Assembly: GCA_024710705.1 (NCBI GenBank) | Contig: JANJUF010000079.1 | Location: 1 to 38,356 of the forward strand | Direction of reading: 5' to 3' | From: Gemmatimonadaceae bacterium | GTDB lineage: Bacteria; Gemmatimonadota; Gemmatimonadetes; Gemmatimonadales; Gemmatimonadaceae | Length of the DNA: 38,356 bases | In this document: piece after piece, positions 1-7,785 of the stretch | How positions within the stretch are numbered: the first letter of the stretch is position 1 | Layout: each line of letters opens with the position of its first letter | Position numbers and translations under genes: made by a program | Notes under the pieces: generated by a model | The model's database searches: none | What the model saw: the letters and a program-made list of their open reading frames with translations, nothing else | Told to the model about the DNA's origin: nothing

Positions 1-169
1 CCCACCCCGGGGCTCTTCTGTTGCCCCGCGCGCGGCCCCCCGCCGGCCCCCCCCCCCCCCCCTCCCAGGCTGGCCTCACCGCGTGCCCCGCGCAGCCCGG
101 CGCGCAGCTCAGACGAGCTCAGCGCGCAGCACTCGTCGTCCCCGCGCGCAGTTCCAGAGCCCGCCGGGA
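1..169. other. GC-rich left end without a convincing gene
   Basis: No reading frame here looks like a real protein; the short open frames are low-complexity Arg/Pro/Ala readings of GC-rich DNA. The notable content is an uninterrupted run of sixteen C at 47-62, flanked by other C-rich stretches (G-runs on the minus strand, so G-quadruplex formation is possible). I see no promoter, terminator or RNA gene. The region leads directly into the palindromic element at 170. Confidence 0.5.
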
Positions 170-277
170 GGGGCTGGAGCCGGGGCGCAGGGGCCTACGC
201 CGTAGCAAGAGACTCGCCGCGGTTGGCGAGGCTCGCAGCGTCTAAGGCGTTGGCCCCGAAGGCCCGGGTCCAGCCCC
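170..277 (+). repeat. 108-bp palindromic repeat element, left copy
   Basis: This is an imperfect palindrome. Its two ends begin GGGGCTGGA when each is read inward. An inner pair, GGGGCCTACGCC and the complement of GGCGTTGGCCCC, also matches, and the centre is a perfect 6-bp stem, CTCGCC (213-218) and GGCGAG (225-230), with a 6-nt loop. A second copy lies in inverted orientation at 38186-38293. Aligned by eye the two copies have the same length, no gaps and about nine differences. It encodes no transposase. A REP/MITE-like dispersed hairpin element is the best description; the family is not one I recognise. Confidence 0.8.
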
Positions 278-341
278 GACCCCGCGCACCGACCCCGCGC
301 ACCGACCCCGCGCACCGACCCCGCGCACCGACCCCGCGCAC
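277..341 (+). repeat. Tandem repeat, five copies of a 13-bp unit
   Basis: Five perfect head-to-tail copies of CGACCCCGCGCAC begin at 277, 290, 303, 316 and 329, followed by a partial CGAT. The array starts on the last base of the palindromic element and ends just before the 3' end of the minus-strand lipoprotein gene. There is no CRISPR-like spacer. Perfect identity suggests recent slippage. Confidence 0.85.
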
Positions 342-352
342 CGATCAACCCG

Positions 353-766
353 TCAGGGAATCCGACGCCCGCTGATGCGCGAGCCGTCGCCCGGCATCGC
401 CCACTCGCCCGTGAACGTGTCCCCCTCGAACGTGGCGCTCATCGTCGCCTCGTCCCCGGTGGGCGCCACGAAGATCATCCGCAGCACGTTCCCGGTGAGC
501 GTCGCCCGCGACACGGACACCGGAGGGAACATCTGGCTCGTGATGCTGCCGCCGTACTCGGCGCCGCCGATGTGGCGCAGTTCGAGCGTCACGTCCAGGG
601 CCTGACCCTGCGCCGAGAGGGCCACCGCCCAGCGGCCGACGGGGTTCACCGCCGGCGCCGCGACCACGGCCGGCTGCGGCGCGGCGGTGGCGGTGGTGCT
701 GGCGGACGAGCAGGCCGACGCCACGAGAGCGAGGCCGAAGAGAGCGACGGAGGGACGCAGGCGCAT
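353..766 (-). CDS. Small secreted lipoprotein, unknown function
   Basis: This 137-residue protein has a type II signal peptide: charged MRLRPS, a hydrophobic stretch, and a lipobox (LVASAC) with the lipidated Cys at residue 19. An Ala/Thr/Pro-rich linker (about 20-40) follows, then a compact domain with alternating hydrophobic residues (about 41-137) that reads as beta-rich. Its pattern of short strands (GRWAVAL, VTLELRHI, YGGSITS, TFTGEWAM) resembles small periplasmic lipocalin-like or META-like barrels, but I cannot assign a family. It lies 98 bp downstream of the AAA ATPase gene on the same strand, so the two could be co-transcribed. Cell location (periplasm, membrane anchored) is reasonably sure; function is unknown. 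Confidence 0.75.
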   Translation of the reverse strand: MRLRPSVALFGLALVASACSSASTTATAAPQPAVVAAPAVNPVGRWAVALSAQGQALDVTLELRHIGGAEYGGSITSQMFPPVSVSRATLTGNVLRMIFVAPTGDEATMSATFEGDTFTGEWAMPGDGSRISGRRIP

Positions 767-864
767 TGAGGGGGTGCTCCACGGGGGTGAGTGGCTGCGC
801 GCCGGGCATTGGGGCGCAGTGAACTGGTCTTACGATATCCTTCGGCCGGACGCCGCGACAGCCG

Positions 865-2355
865 CTAGTCGGCCGGCACGGTCCGATCGGCCGCCCACCG
901 CCGGAGTTCGCCAATCCGTTCGTGCATCGTGCCCGAGAGCGGCCGGGTGGCGTCGATCTCCTGCAGCAGGGCGGCGGTATCGAGCGACTTCGTGCTGGAG
1001 AACGCCCCGTAGAGCGCCCCTACCACCGCCTGTTCGATCTCGGCGCCGCTGAACCCTTCGCTCGCCCGGGCCAGCCCGGCGAGATCGAACTGCGCGGGCT
1101 CTTGGTTGCGCCGCTTGAGGTGGATCCGGAAGATCTCGGCGCGCGCTTCGGGCTTCGGCAGGTCCACGAAGAACACCTCGTCGAAACGTCCCTTCCGGAT
1201 GAACTCTGGCGGCAGTTTCGCGATGTCATTCGACGTCGCCGTGACGAACACGTCGCCCTTGCGCTCCTGCAGCCAGCTCAGGAAGGTGCCGAACACGCGC
1301 TTCGACACGCCACCATCCTCGTCGCCTCCGCTGGAGGCGAAGGCCTTCTCCAGCTCGTCAATCCACAGCACGATCGGCGCCATGCGCTCGGCCGTGCGCA
1401 TGGCGCGCTTGAAGTTCTTCTCGCTGTCGCCGATGTACTTGTCGTAGAGATTTGCCGGGTCGAGCTTGAGCAATGGCAGGCCCCACTCGCTAGCGATGGC
1501 CTTGGCGCAGAGCGATTTGCCGCAGCCGGGCACACCGAGGAGGAGCACCCCACGCGGGAATCCGAGTCCGAATTGCGCCGCCCGCTGCGGGTCGTCCACC
1601 ACAGCCCGGCGCTTGGAGAGCCAAGTCTTGAGCCCGACCAGCCCCGCCACTTCGCCGAGCGATTCCTCGGCCGGCCAATATTCCAGCAGTCCATCCTGCT
1701 CCACCACCTGTCGCTTCGCAGCCCCCACGCGCTTCACGTCGTTGGCCCGGAGCGCACCATCCTCCATGATCAACTTGGTGACGACCTTTTCGGCCTCGGT
1801 GAGCGTGAGCCCCACGAGGTTGTTCACGAGGCGGGTGCGATCCTCGGCCGTGAGTTCGACCTTCACCGGCATCTTCGCCGAGAGCTCGCGGATCACCCGC
1901 TCGAGCTGGCCGCGATGGGCGTTGAAGTCGGGGCCCGGGAGCGTGATGGTCACCGCGTGCGGACGCAGCGAGTCGGGCAGGTGGATGTCGTGCCCCGTGA
2001 TGACGACGGCGCCGCGGCGATTCCCGAAGTGCTGCACGGCATCCACCACGTGGCTCGCGACCACCGGATCATCGAGGAAGGGGCCAAGTCCGCGGAAGTG
2101 GAACACGCCGCTGCCCTCGAGCAGCACGCGGGCTACGGCTTTGGCCGGCTCGGCGGTGTGTTCGATGAACGGATCGCCCGGCTGGTTGCCGCGCCGCATG
2201 CCGCGGGAGCGAGTCCAGGAGAAGTACTGCATCGACAGTTGCGACGCGATCAGCCCGAGGAGTTCGTCGGCGCGCTCCGGCTCCGCCGTGTCCACGAGGA
2301 GCAGGGCGTATTTGGACCGGATGAGCAGTTCGAGTTCTGCCGCCGTATCATTCAC
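865..2355 (-). CDS. AAA family ATPase, Ycf46-like
   Basis: This 496-residue protein has an N-terminal region (about 1-230) typical of Ycf46-type ATPases and a C-terminal AAA module. The Walker A motif is GVPGCGKS (274-281), Walker B is IVLWIDELE (328-336), sensor 1 is TATSND (372-377), and FIRKGRFDE (385-393) carries the arginine-finger segment. GFSGAEIEQ lies in the lid. The Ycf46 family (COG0464 group) is found in cyanobacteria, plastids and many other bacteria and is linked to regulation of carbon uptake in cyanobacteria; the role here is not known. The start is GTG at 2355-2353, only three bases from the ATG of the divergent MFS gene. It is probably a cytosolic, ring-forming ATPase. The family call is firm, the function is not. 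Confidence 0.93.
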   Translation of the reverse strand: MNDTAAELELLIRSKYALLLVDTAEPERADELLGLIASQLSMQYFSWTRSRGMRRGNQPGDPFIEHTAEPAKAVARVLLEGSGVFHFRGLGPFLDDPVVASHVVDAVQHFGNRRGAVVITGHDIHLPDSLRPHAVTITLPGPDFNAHRGQLERVIRELSAKMPVKVELTAEDRTRLVNNLVGLTLTEAEKVVTKLIMEDGALRANDVKRVGAAKRQVVEQDGLLEYWPAEESLGEVAGLVGLKTWLSKRRAVVDDPQRAAQFGLGFPRGVLLLGVPGCGKSLCAKAIASEWGLPLLKLDPANLYDKYIGDSEKNFKRAMRTAERMAPIVLWIDELEKAFASSGGDEDGGVSKRVFGTFLSWLQERKGDVFVTATSNDIAKLPPEFIRKGRFDEVFFVDLPKPEARAEIFRIHLKRRNQEPAQFDLAGLARASEGFSGAEIEQAVVGALYGAFSSTKSLDTAALLQEIDATRPLSGTMHERIGELRRWAADRTVPAD

Positions 2356-2358
2356 GCG

Positions 2359-3612
2359 ATGAATGCCTCAGCCGAGGGTGCGCGCGAAGATACCGCGTCA
2401 GCTCTTGCCCCGCATCCGGGTGCGGGGCGGGCGTGGCGCATGTTGGCGCTGGTGGCGGTGGCGGAACTGCTGGGGATGTCGCTCTGGTTCGCCGGGAGCG
2501 CCGCCGCACCCCAGCTCACGGCGCGCTGGGCCCTCACGAGCGCGCAGGTGGGCGGGCTGGCGACCGCCGTGCAGCTCGGGTTCGTCGCGGGAACCGCCAT
2601 CTCGGCCCTCCTCAACCTCGCCGACATCATTCCGGCACGGCGCCTCTTCAGCGCCTGCGCCATCCTCGGTGCGGCGGCCAATGCCCTCCTGCTCTGGACG
2701 CCGACGTACGAGTGGGCGTTGGTGGGGCGCGCGCTCACCGGTGCCTGCCTCGCCGGCGTGTACCCCCCGGCCATGAAGATGGCGGCCACCTGGTTCCTCG
2801 GGCGGCGCGGGCTGGCGGTGGGGCTGGTGGTCGGTGCACTCACCGTGGGCAAGGCGTCGCCCTATCTCTGGTATGCGATTCCGAACGTCCCGCTGGAACT
2901 GATCGTGATTGCCGCATCCGTATCGGCCTGGATAGCCGCCGCGCTCATCTTGCTGCTGTGGGAGGATGGTCCGCATGCCTTCCCGGCCCGGCCCTTCTCA
3001 TGGGGGCTGGTGGGCGAAGTGCTACGCAGCCAACGCTGGCGGCTGTCCACCAGCGGCTATCTCGGCCACATGGCCGAGCTCTACAGCTACTGGACCTGGA
3101 TCCCCATTTTCCTCGCGGCCAGCGCTGTGGCAGGCAGCGGAGACTCCGCGGCCGGGCGCGCGCCGTGGGTGGGCATCCTGGCCTTCGCGACGATCGCGAT
3201 CGGCGGGCTCGGCTGCATCTGGGGGGGCATCGTCGGCGATCGCATCGGTCGCGCCAAGCTTGCCATGCTGGCCATGGCGGTGAGCGGGGCCTGCGCGCTC
3301 GCCATTGGCCTCACCTTCGGGCGCTCGCCGTGGATCGTGGGGGCGCTGGCCCTGGTGTGGGGCTTCTTCGTGATCGCCGACTCGGCGCAGTTCTCGGTGT
3401 TGGTCACCGAATCGGTGCCCTCGCACGCCGTGGGCACCGCGCTCACGGTGCAGGTGTCGCTCGGATTCCTGCTCACCACGCTCACCATCCAACTGATTCC
3501 GCCGGTGGTAGCGCGCGTGGGGTGGGAGGGGGCGTTCGCGTTGCTGGCGGTGGGGCCGGTGCTCGGCATCCTCGCGCTGCGGCGATTGCAGCGCGTCGCG
3601 ACGGTGGCATGA
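2359..3612 (+). CDS. MFS transporter
   Basis: This is a 417-residue inner-membrane transporter of the major facilitator superfamily with about twelve hydrophobic segments. The loop RIGRAKLAML after the seventh helix and the GRALTGACLAGVYPPAMK segment in the N-terminal half are typical MFS loop and helix patterns. The overall look suggests the cyanate/organic-anion branch, but no substrate can be named. I chose ATG 2359; ATG 2440 (start MLALVAVAEL) is a good alternative because it removes a 27-residue polar leader and leaves 84 bp for a promoter between the divergent genes. Its stop codon overlaps the next start as ATGA, so it is translationally coupled to the F-like protein that follows. Confidence 0.88.
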   Translation: MNASAEGAREDTASALAPHPGAGRAWRMLALVAVAELLGMSLWFAGSAAAPQLTARWALTSAQVGGLATAVQLGFVAGTAISALLNLADIIPARRLFSACAILGAAANALLLWTPTYEWALVGRALTGACLAGVYPPAMKMAATWFLGRRGLAVGLVVGALTVGKASPYLWYAIPNVPLELIVIAASVSAWIAAALILLLWEDGPHAFPARPFSWGLVGEVLRSQRWRLSTSGYLGHMAELYSYWTWIPIFLAASAVAGSGDSAAGRAPWVGILAFATIAIGGLGCIWGGIVGDRIGRAKLAMLAMAVSGACALAIGLTFGRSPWIVGALALVWGFFVIADSAQFSVLVTESVPSHAVGTALTVQVSLGFLLTTLTIQLIPPVVARVGWEGAFALLAVGPVLGILALRRLQRVATVA

Positions 3613-4430
3613 GCACTAGCCTGGCGGCGGTGATGCGCGCTTTCGACGACGGACGTGATCGCTCGGAGCTGTATCGCGGTTGGCGCGCCGGACTGAATGC
3701 TGGCCTCACGCATCCGGCGATCCTCTCGAAGATGACGCTGCGCCCCGGCATCACCCAGGCCGCGCAGGCGCACCTGTTGGTGGGCACGCGGGCCGGCAAG
3801 GACATCGCCACGTTGGTGCGGGAGAGGCCACAGCTCTTCGAACCGTTCGAGTCGGCACTCCTGCGCATGGGCGAGGAAAGCGGACAGCTCGAGCAGATGC
3901 TCACCCAACTCGCCGATTTCCATCAACGACAGCACAAGCTGATCCTCAAGGTGAAGCAGTGGCTGTCGTATCCGATGTTCGTGTCGCTGGTGGCGGTGCT
4001 CATCCTGCCCATTCCCCTGATCTTCCAGGGGCGGATGGCGGCCTACTGGACCGCGACGATCGTCGGGCTGTTGGGCTGGACGACGCTCGGCGGTGCGATG
4101 CTCGCACGGCTGGCGCAGCGGTATCAGCGGCGACCCGCGTTCGTGCGGGCCCGCTTCGCGCGCACGTTGGCCCTGTGCATCGGCGCGGGGCTCCCGCTCG
4201 GACGCTCGGCGTTGCTGGCCGCCGACGCCAGCGGCGATCCGGCGCTGGCCCAGCAGCTCCGCCGACTCGGCGAGCGCGGACTCACCTCCAGGCCGCTGAG
4301 CGAGACGCTCGCCGGCTCGGTGGTGATGACCCCGGAGTTCCAGGCGGGGCTGCTGGTGGCCGAGCAGACGGGGGACTTCGCCTCGTCCATCGGGCGATTG
4401 GCCGAGCTGTACGAAGACGGCTTTCGCTAG
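3609..4430 (+). CDS. Type II secretion system F (GspF/PilC)-like membrane protein, short form
   Basis: This 273-residue protein has two T2SSF-type repeats. The first (about 30-140) contains GEESGQLE (88-95), the signature seen as GExSGxL in GspF and PilC. Two membrane segments follow at about 121-139 and 147-166. The second repeat (about 181-273) contains VAEQTGDF (250-257). Family members usually have about 400 residues and a third membrane helix at the C-terminus; here the protein stops after the second repeat. GspF/PilC proteins form the inner-membrane platform of type II secretion and type IV pili. No GspE/PilB ATPase or pilin is nearby, so its partner must be elsewhere or its role has changed. 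The start ATG overlaps the MFS stop (ATGA). The stop lies 9 bp before the next gene. Confidence 0.85.
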   Translation: MSTSLAAVMRAFDDGRDRSELYRGWRAGLNAGLTHPAILSKMTLRPGITQAAQAHLLVGTRAGKDIATLVRERPQLFEPFESALLRMGEESGQLEQMLTQLADFHQRQHKLILKVKQWLSYPMFVSLVAVLILPIPLIFQGRMAAYWTATIVGLLGWTTLGGAMLARLAQRYQRRPAFVRARFARTLALCIGAGLPLGRSALLAADASGDPALAQQLRRLGERGLTSRPLSETLAGSVVMTPEFQAGLLVAEQTGDFASSIGRLAELYEDGFR

Positions 4431-4439
4431 ATTCTCCCC

Positions 4440-6242
4440 GTGCCTCGGTCCAACTCCCCGGCGCTCGGCGCCATCGCGCTGGCGACCTTCCTGACGCTGG
4501 TCCCCATCACGCTGCTCGTCCCCGGGCTCACCGAGCTCGTGGTGGACGCACACGGTGGGACGCGATTCCATGCCCACCTGTTCGTGTCAACGAACCAGCT
4601 CGCGGGCATCATCGCCGTGCCGTTCGCGATGGTCCTGCACCGGCGGTGGCCGCGTACGCGACGGTGGGTGGTCGGGCTCCTGCTGCTGGATGCGGTGGCG
4701 TTCCTGGGCATGGGCGCGGCAGACACGCTGAACGGCCTGTTTGCCTGGCGAGCGCTCGATGGCGTCGCCCACCTGCCGGCGGTGACGTTCCTGATGATCG
4801 CGGCCAATCGTTCGGGCGGCGAGCGCCGCGGCGCCTCGCTGGGGCTCGTGGCCGCGGCGCTGATGGTGGGTGTGGGGGTGGGCGCCCCACTGGGAGGCCT
4901 GTTGATCGATCGCGATCCGTCGCTGGTGTATCCGGCGGGGGCGGCGTTGCTCGTGCTTGCAGCGGCCGCCGGAGCCGCCGTGCCGGCGTCGGCCGCGCCG
5001 GCGAGCGACCCCAGCGCCCGGTACCGCTGGGATCGCCGCCGCGCCGCGGCCTGGATGCCATTGGCCTACGGCTTCGCCGATCGCTTCCTGATCGGCGTGT
5101 TCGTCTCGACCTTCACGATCTTCCTCACGGAAGTGCATGGGGTGGGTGCGGCGACCCGCGGGATGTTGATGTCGCTGTTCCTGCTTCCCTTCGCCCTCCT
5201 GTGCTGGCCGGCCGGCAAGGTCGCCGACCGTATCGGGTGGTTCGCGCCGTTGATCGTTGCCAACGTCACCTTCGGGCTCGTGTACGCGCTCTACGGCGTG
5301 CTGCCGATGGCACTCCTGCCGTGGGCGATGGTCGCCTCCGGCGTACTCAGCGCGCTGATGTTCGCACCCAGCCTCGTGCTGGTGAGCGATTTCGCCAGGC
5401 GCGGCGCCGGCGAAGGGCTCTTCGGCAGCTTCCAGGTGGCGGGGTCGTTCGGCTTCCTCGCCGGTCCGCTGGTGGGCGGCATGCTGGTGGAGGTGCTGCG
5501 CGACGGACAGGGCGCGCCAGCCTGGGCCCTGATCTTCGCGGGGGTCGGCCTCTCGCTCTCGCTCTTCGGCATCGTGAGCTGGACGATCCTGCGCCCGCTG
5601 GCGCGGACCGACACCCTGCCCAAGTCACCCGACCGCATCGGCGGCTCGGCCAACGTGCCGGTGATCACGCCGAACGTGGCATCCCGCGGCAACGCCTTCA
5701 CGCAGCGCGTGTGCATCACGCTGATGCGGCTCACCGGCTGGAAGTTCACCGGCGAGAACTTCCCGGATCTCCGCAAGTTCGTGGTCATCGTCGCACCGCA
5801 CACGTCGAACTGGGATTTTCCGCTGGGCGTCATGGCGAAGTTCTCGGTGGGGATTCGCGGCACCTTCCTGGGCAAGGATACGCTCTTCCGTTTTCCGCTC
5901 GGCATCCTGATGCGCTGGCTCGGCGGATTCCCCGTGGACCGCACGAGCAAGTCGGATGTCGTCACGCAGACGGTGGAGCTCGTCCAGCGAGCCGATCGGG
6001 TGATCATCGCGCTCTCACCGGAGGGCACCCGCAAGGCGACGCCGCGCTGGCGCTCCGGATTCTGGTGGATCGCCCACAAGGCCCAGATCCCGATCGTACC
6101 GGTGGCCTTCGATTTCCCGAATCGCGCCGTGCACATCTTCCCGCCATTCACGACGAGCGGTGACCCCGACGCCGACATCGCCGCGCTGCGGAAGCTGTAT
6201 CGCCCCGAGATGGCCTTCGATCCGGCCAAGTACATCGCCTAG
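4440..6242 (+). CDS. MFS transporter fused to PlsC-like glycerolipid acyltransferase
   Basis: This 600-residue two-domain protein starts at GTG 4440, nine bases after the previous gene. Residues 1 to about 395 form an MFS domain with around twelve membrane segments. Residues about 420-600 form an acyltransferase domain with the catalytic HX4D motif HTSNWD (454-459) and the substrate-binding PEGTR motif (527-531). These are the hallmarks of the PlsC/LPLAT family, which transfers acyl chains to lysophospholipids. The design recalls the LplT lysophospholipid flippase acting with Aas, but the acyl-ACP synthetase domain of Aas is absent. I infer inward flipping of a lysolipid followed by reacylation at the inner membrane; the substrate is not proven. 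Both halves are complete and in one frame, so this is a true fusion rather than a missed stop. Confidence 0.9.
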   Translation: MPRSNSPALGAIALATFLTLVPITLLVPGLTELVVDAHGGTRFHAHLFVSTNQLAGIIAVPFAMVLHRRWPRTRRWVVGLLLLDAVAFLGMGAADTLNGLFAWRALDGVAHLPAVTFLMIAANRSGGERRGASLGLVAAALMVGVGVGAPLGGLLIDRDPSLVYPAGAALLVLAAAAGAAVPASAAPASDPSARYRWDRRRAAAWMPLAYGFADRFLIGVFVSTFTIFLTEVHGVGAATRGMLMSLFLLPFALLCWPAGKVADRIGWFAPLIVANVTFGLVYALYGVLPMALLPWAMVASGVLSALMFAPSLVLVSDFARRGAGEGLFGSFQVAGSFGFLAGPLVGGMLVEVLRDGQGAPAWALIFAGVGLSLSLFGIVSWTILRPLARTDTLPKSPDRIGGSANVPVITPNVASRGNAFTQRVCITLMRLTGWKFTGENFPDLRKFVVIVAPHTSNWDFPLGVMAKFSVGIRGTFLGKDTLFRFPLGILMRWLGGFPVDRTSKSDVVTQTVELVQRADRVIIALSPEGTRKATPRWRSGFWWIAHKAQIPIVPVAFDFPNRAVHIFPPFTTSGDPDADIAALRKLYRPEMAFDPAKYIA

Positions 6243-6292
6243 CCGCGCGGCGGCGACTCGCCAGTGAAACGAGTGCGGGGTACGTTCAAGGC

Positions 6293-7138
6293 ATGACCAC
6301 CCGCCGCGATCTCCTCCGCACGCTCAGCGCCGTCGCACTGGGCGCCACCCTGCCGCGCGCCCTGCACGCGGCGGCCGCACCTTCGCGCGCGCTCGACGGC
6401 ATCGGCGTGCAGCTCTACACGCTCCGCGCGGCCATGCGCAACGATCCCGAGGGCACGCTCGCGCGCATCGCGTCCATCGGCTTCGACGAGATCGAGTGGT
6501 GGGGAGAGTTTGGGCGCACCCCGGCCCAATTGCGGGCCCTGCTCGACCAGCATGGGCTCCGCGCGCCGGCCGCGCACATTGACCCGCGCGACCTCCAGCC
6601 CGATCGCCTCCCCGCCCTGCTCGAGCGCGCGCGGGTCATGGGCCACAGGCACCTCATCGTGGCCTGGACGGCGCCTGCGCAGCGGAATCCCGACGATTTT
6701 AAGCGCCTCGCCGCGCTCCTGAGCGAAGCCGGCCGAACCGCCGCCTCCGCCGGCATCCGCACCGGCTACCACAACCACGACTTCGAGTACGCCCCCGTGG
6801 GCGACTCCACCCTGCTCGACCTGCTCATCGCCGAGAGCGACCCGGCCGTGGTGGACTTCGAGCTCGACTGTTTCTGGGCCTTCAAGGCCGGGCACGACCC
6901 GCTCGTCGGGCTGCGGCGCCATGCGGCGCGCATCACGCACCTGCACATCAAGGATTCAGCAGGGCCGCCGACCCACCGCCAAGTGGACGTCGGTGCCGGC
7001 GTGATGGACTGGAAGGCCATCATTGACCTCGCCACGGCCGGCCGCGTGCGCAACGTGTTCGTGGAACACGACGAACCCGCCGACGCGTGGGCGACCGTGT
7101 CGGCGGGCTTGGCGCACCTGAAGCGGCTCGGGTACTGA
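6293..7138 (+). CDS. Sugar phosphate isomerase/epimerase family TIM-barrel protein, Tat-exported
   Basis: This 281-residue protein belongs to the xylose-isomerase-like / AP endonuclease 2 family. The N-terminus carries a twin-arginine signal (RRDLLRTLSA, Arg 4 and 5) with cleavage near LHA-AAA, so it should act outside the cytoplasm. The barrel shows the usual features: GVQLYTLR near the first strand, GFDEIEWW, a His-rich GYHNHDFEY segment, THLHIKD, and VFVEHDEP with the acidic metal ligand near the end. Relatives act on keto-sugars and sugar acids and often cluster with Gfo/Idh/MocA and DUF1080 genes, as happens further on in this window. It ends 3 bp before the convergent Hsp20 gene. The exact substrate is unknown. 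Confidence 0.9.
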   Translation: MTTRRDLLRTLSAVALGATLPRALHAAAAPSRALDGIGVQLYTLRAAMRNDPEGTLARIASIGFDEIEWWGEFGRTPAQLRALLDQHGLRAPAAHIDPRDLQPDRLPALLERARVMGHRHLIVAWTAPAQRNPDDFKRLAALLSEAGRTAASAGIRTGYHNHDFEYAPVGDSTLLDLLIAESDPAVVDFELDCFWAFKAGHDPLVGLRRHAARITHLHIKDSAGPPTHRQVDVGAGVMDWKAIIDLATAGRVRNVFVEHDEPADAWATVSAGLAHLKRLGY

Positions 7139-7141
7139 TCC

Positions 7142-7624
7142 CTACTTCTTGGCGATCGGTACCGTCCGCGCGGCGGGCCGGGCCTCCTTGGCCTTCGGCA
7201 CGCGCACCGTCAGGACGCCATTCGTGAACTCGGCGGAGACTTTTGCCTCCTCCACCTCGAGCGGGAACCGGAAGGTCCGCTCGAACTGCCCGTACTCACG
7301 CTCCCAGAGGTGGTAGGTACGCTCCTTGTCCTCGGAGCGGCGCTCCTCCTGCTTGCTGCCCTTCAGCGTGAGGGTGCCCTCGACGACCGAGATCTCGATG
7401 TTCTCCGGGGAGATGCCGGGGAGTTCCGCCGTGAGCACATACTCCGTCGGGGTCTCGGAGGCCTCGACCGCCGGCGACCACGCGAGCGTCTGCATCCGGC
7501 GCTCCATGGACATCGGGAAGTCGAGGAACGAGCCAAACGGCTCCTCAAACAGCCGACGGATCCGGTTCCGCACCTTTGCCGCCTCCTGGCGGGTGGCTGG
7601 TGCGTCCTTCAGGACGATTGACAT
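7142..7624 (-). CDS. Small heat shock protein, Hsp20/alpha-crystallin family
   Basis: This 160-residue ATP-independent holdase has a short N-terminal arm (about 1-50), the alpha-crystallin domain (about 51-145) and a short Ala/Arg/Lys tail. The conserved strands are visible: YVLTAELPGISPENIEISV, GTLTLKGSKQEE, FERTFRFPLEV, and the signature FTNGVLTVRVPK. The tail lacks a clear I-x-I motif (TVPIAKK is the closest), which could weaken oligomer contacts. The start is the ATG at 7624-7622, supported by a GGAG ribosome site six bases upstream. The gene faces the GMC operon across a roughly 150-bp divergent region; no CIRCE-type heat-shock operator is visible there. Confidence 0.95.
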   Translation of the reverse strand: MSIVLKDAPATRQEAAKVRNRIRRLFEEPFGSFLDFPMSMERRMQTLAWSPAVEASETPTEYVLTAELPGISPENIEISVVEGTLTLKGSKQEERRSEDKERTYHLWEREYGQFERTFRFPLEVEEAKVSAEFTNGVLTVRVPKAKEARPAARTVPIAKK

Positions 7625-7658
7625 ATGAATCTCCGTTCGGGTGCGCCGATATCATTGG

Positions 7659-7675
7659 CTCGCGCGGGGCGCGAG
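7659..7675 (-). promoter_or_regulatory. Perfect 7-bp inverted repeat upstream of hsp20
   Basis: CTCGCGC (7659-7665) and GCGCGAG (7669-7675) form a perfect stem with a GGG loop, 35 bp upstream of the hsp20 start and inside the divergent hsp20/GMC region. It could be an operator or a leader hairpin. It is not a terminator because no T-run follows on either strand. Function is inferred from position only. Confidence 0.3.
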
Positions 7676-7785
7676 GGCGTAGGCGGCGGCCCGAAATGGT
7701 GTCGGGCAAACGCCGAAATCCCCCCCTACGGAATTCCCCTCAGCCGGACCCTGACGCGAGCGGCCCGGCGAGTGCAATGTTAGCC

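Noticed and set aside
170..277. Integron attC site
   Set aside because: The element is palindromic and of suitable length, but no GTTRRRY core site with its partner is present, and no integrase or cassette-like gene array is near.
277..341. CRISPR array
   Set aside because: The repeats are 13 bp, head to tail, with no spacers and no cas genes.
109..348. Minus-strand open frame with repeated GARGRCAGS units
   Set aside because: The repeat is just the translation of the 13-bp tandem DNA repeat; there is no start signal or family match.
345..914. A 189-residue minus-strand open frame over the lipoprotein
   Set aside because: It is Arg/Gly-rich and out of frame with the clear signal peptide and lipobox protein at 353-766.
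922..2358. Long open frame on the plus strand upstream of the MFS gene
   Set aside because: It is the antisense reading of the AAA ATPase, which has all its motifs on the minus strand. The plus-strand translation is Arg/Glu-rich without family features until the MFS start.
7625..7785. CIRCE heat-shock operator for hsp20
   Set aside because: No TTAGCACTC and GAGTGCTAA pair is present in the divergent region.
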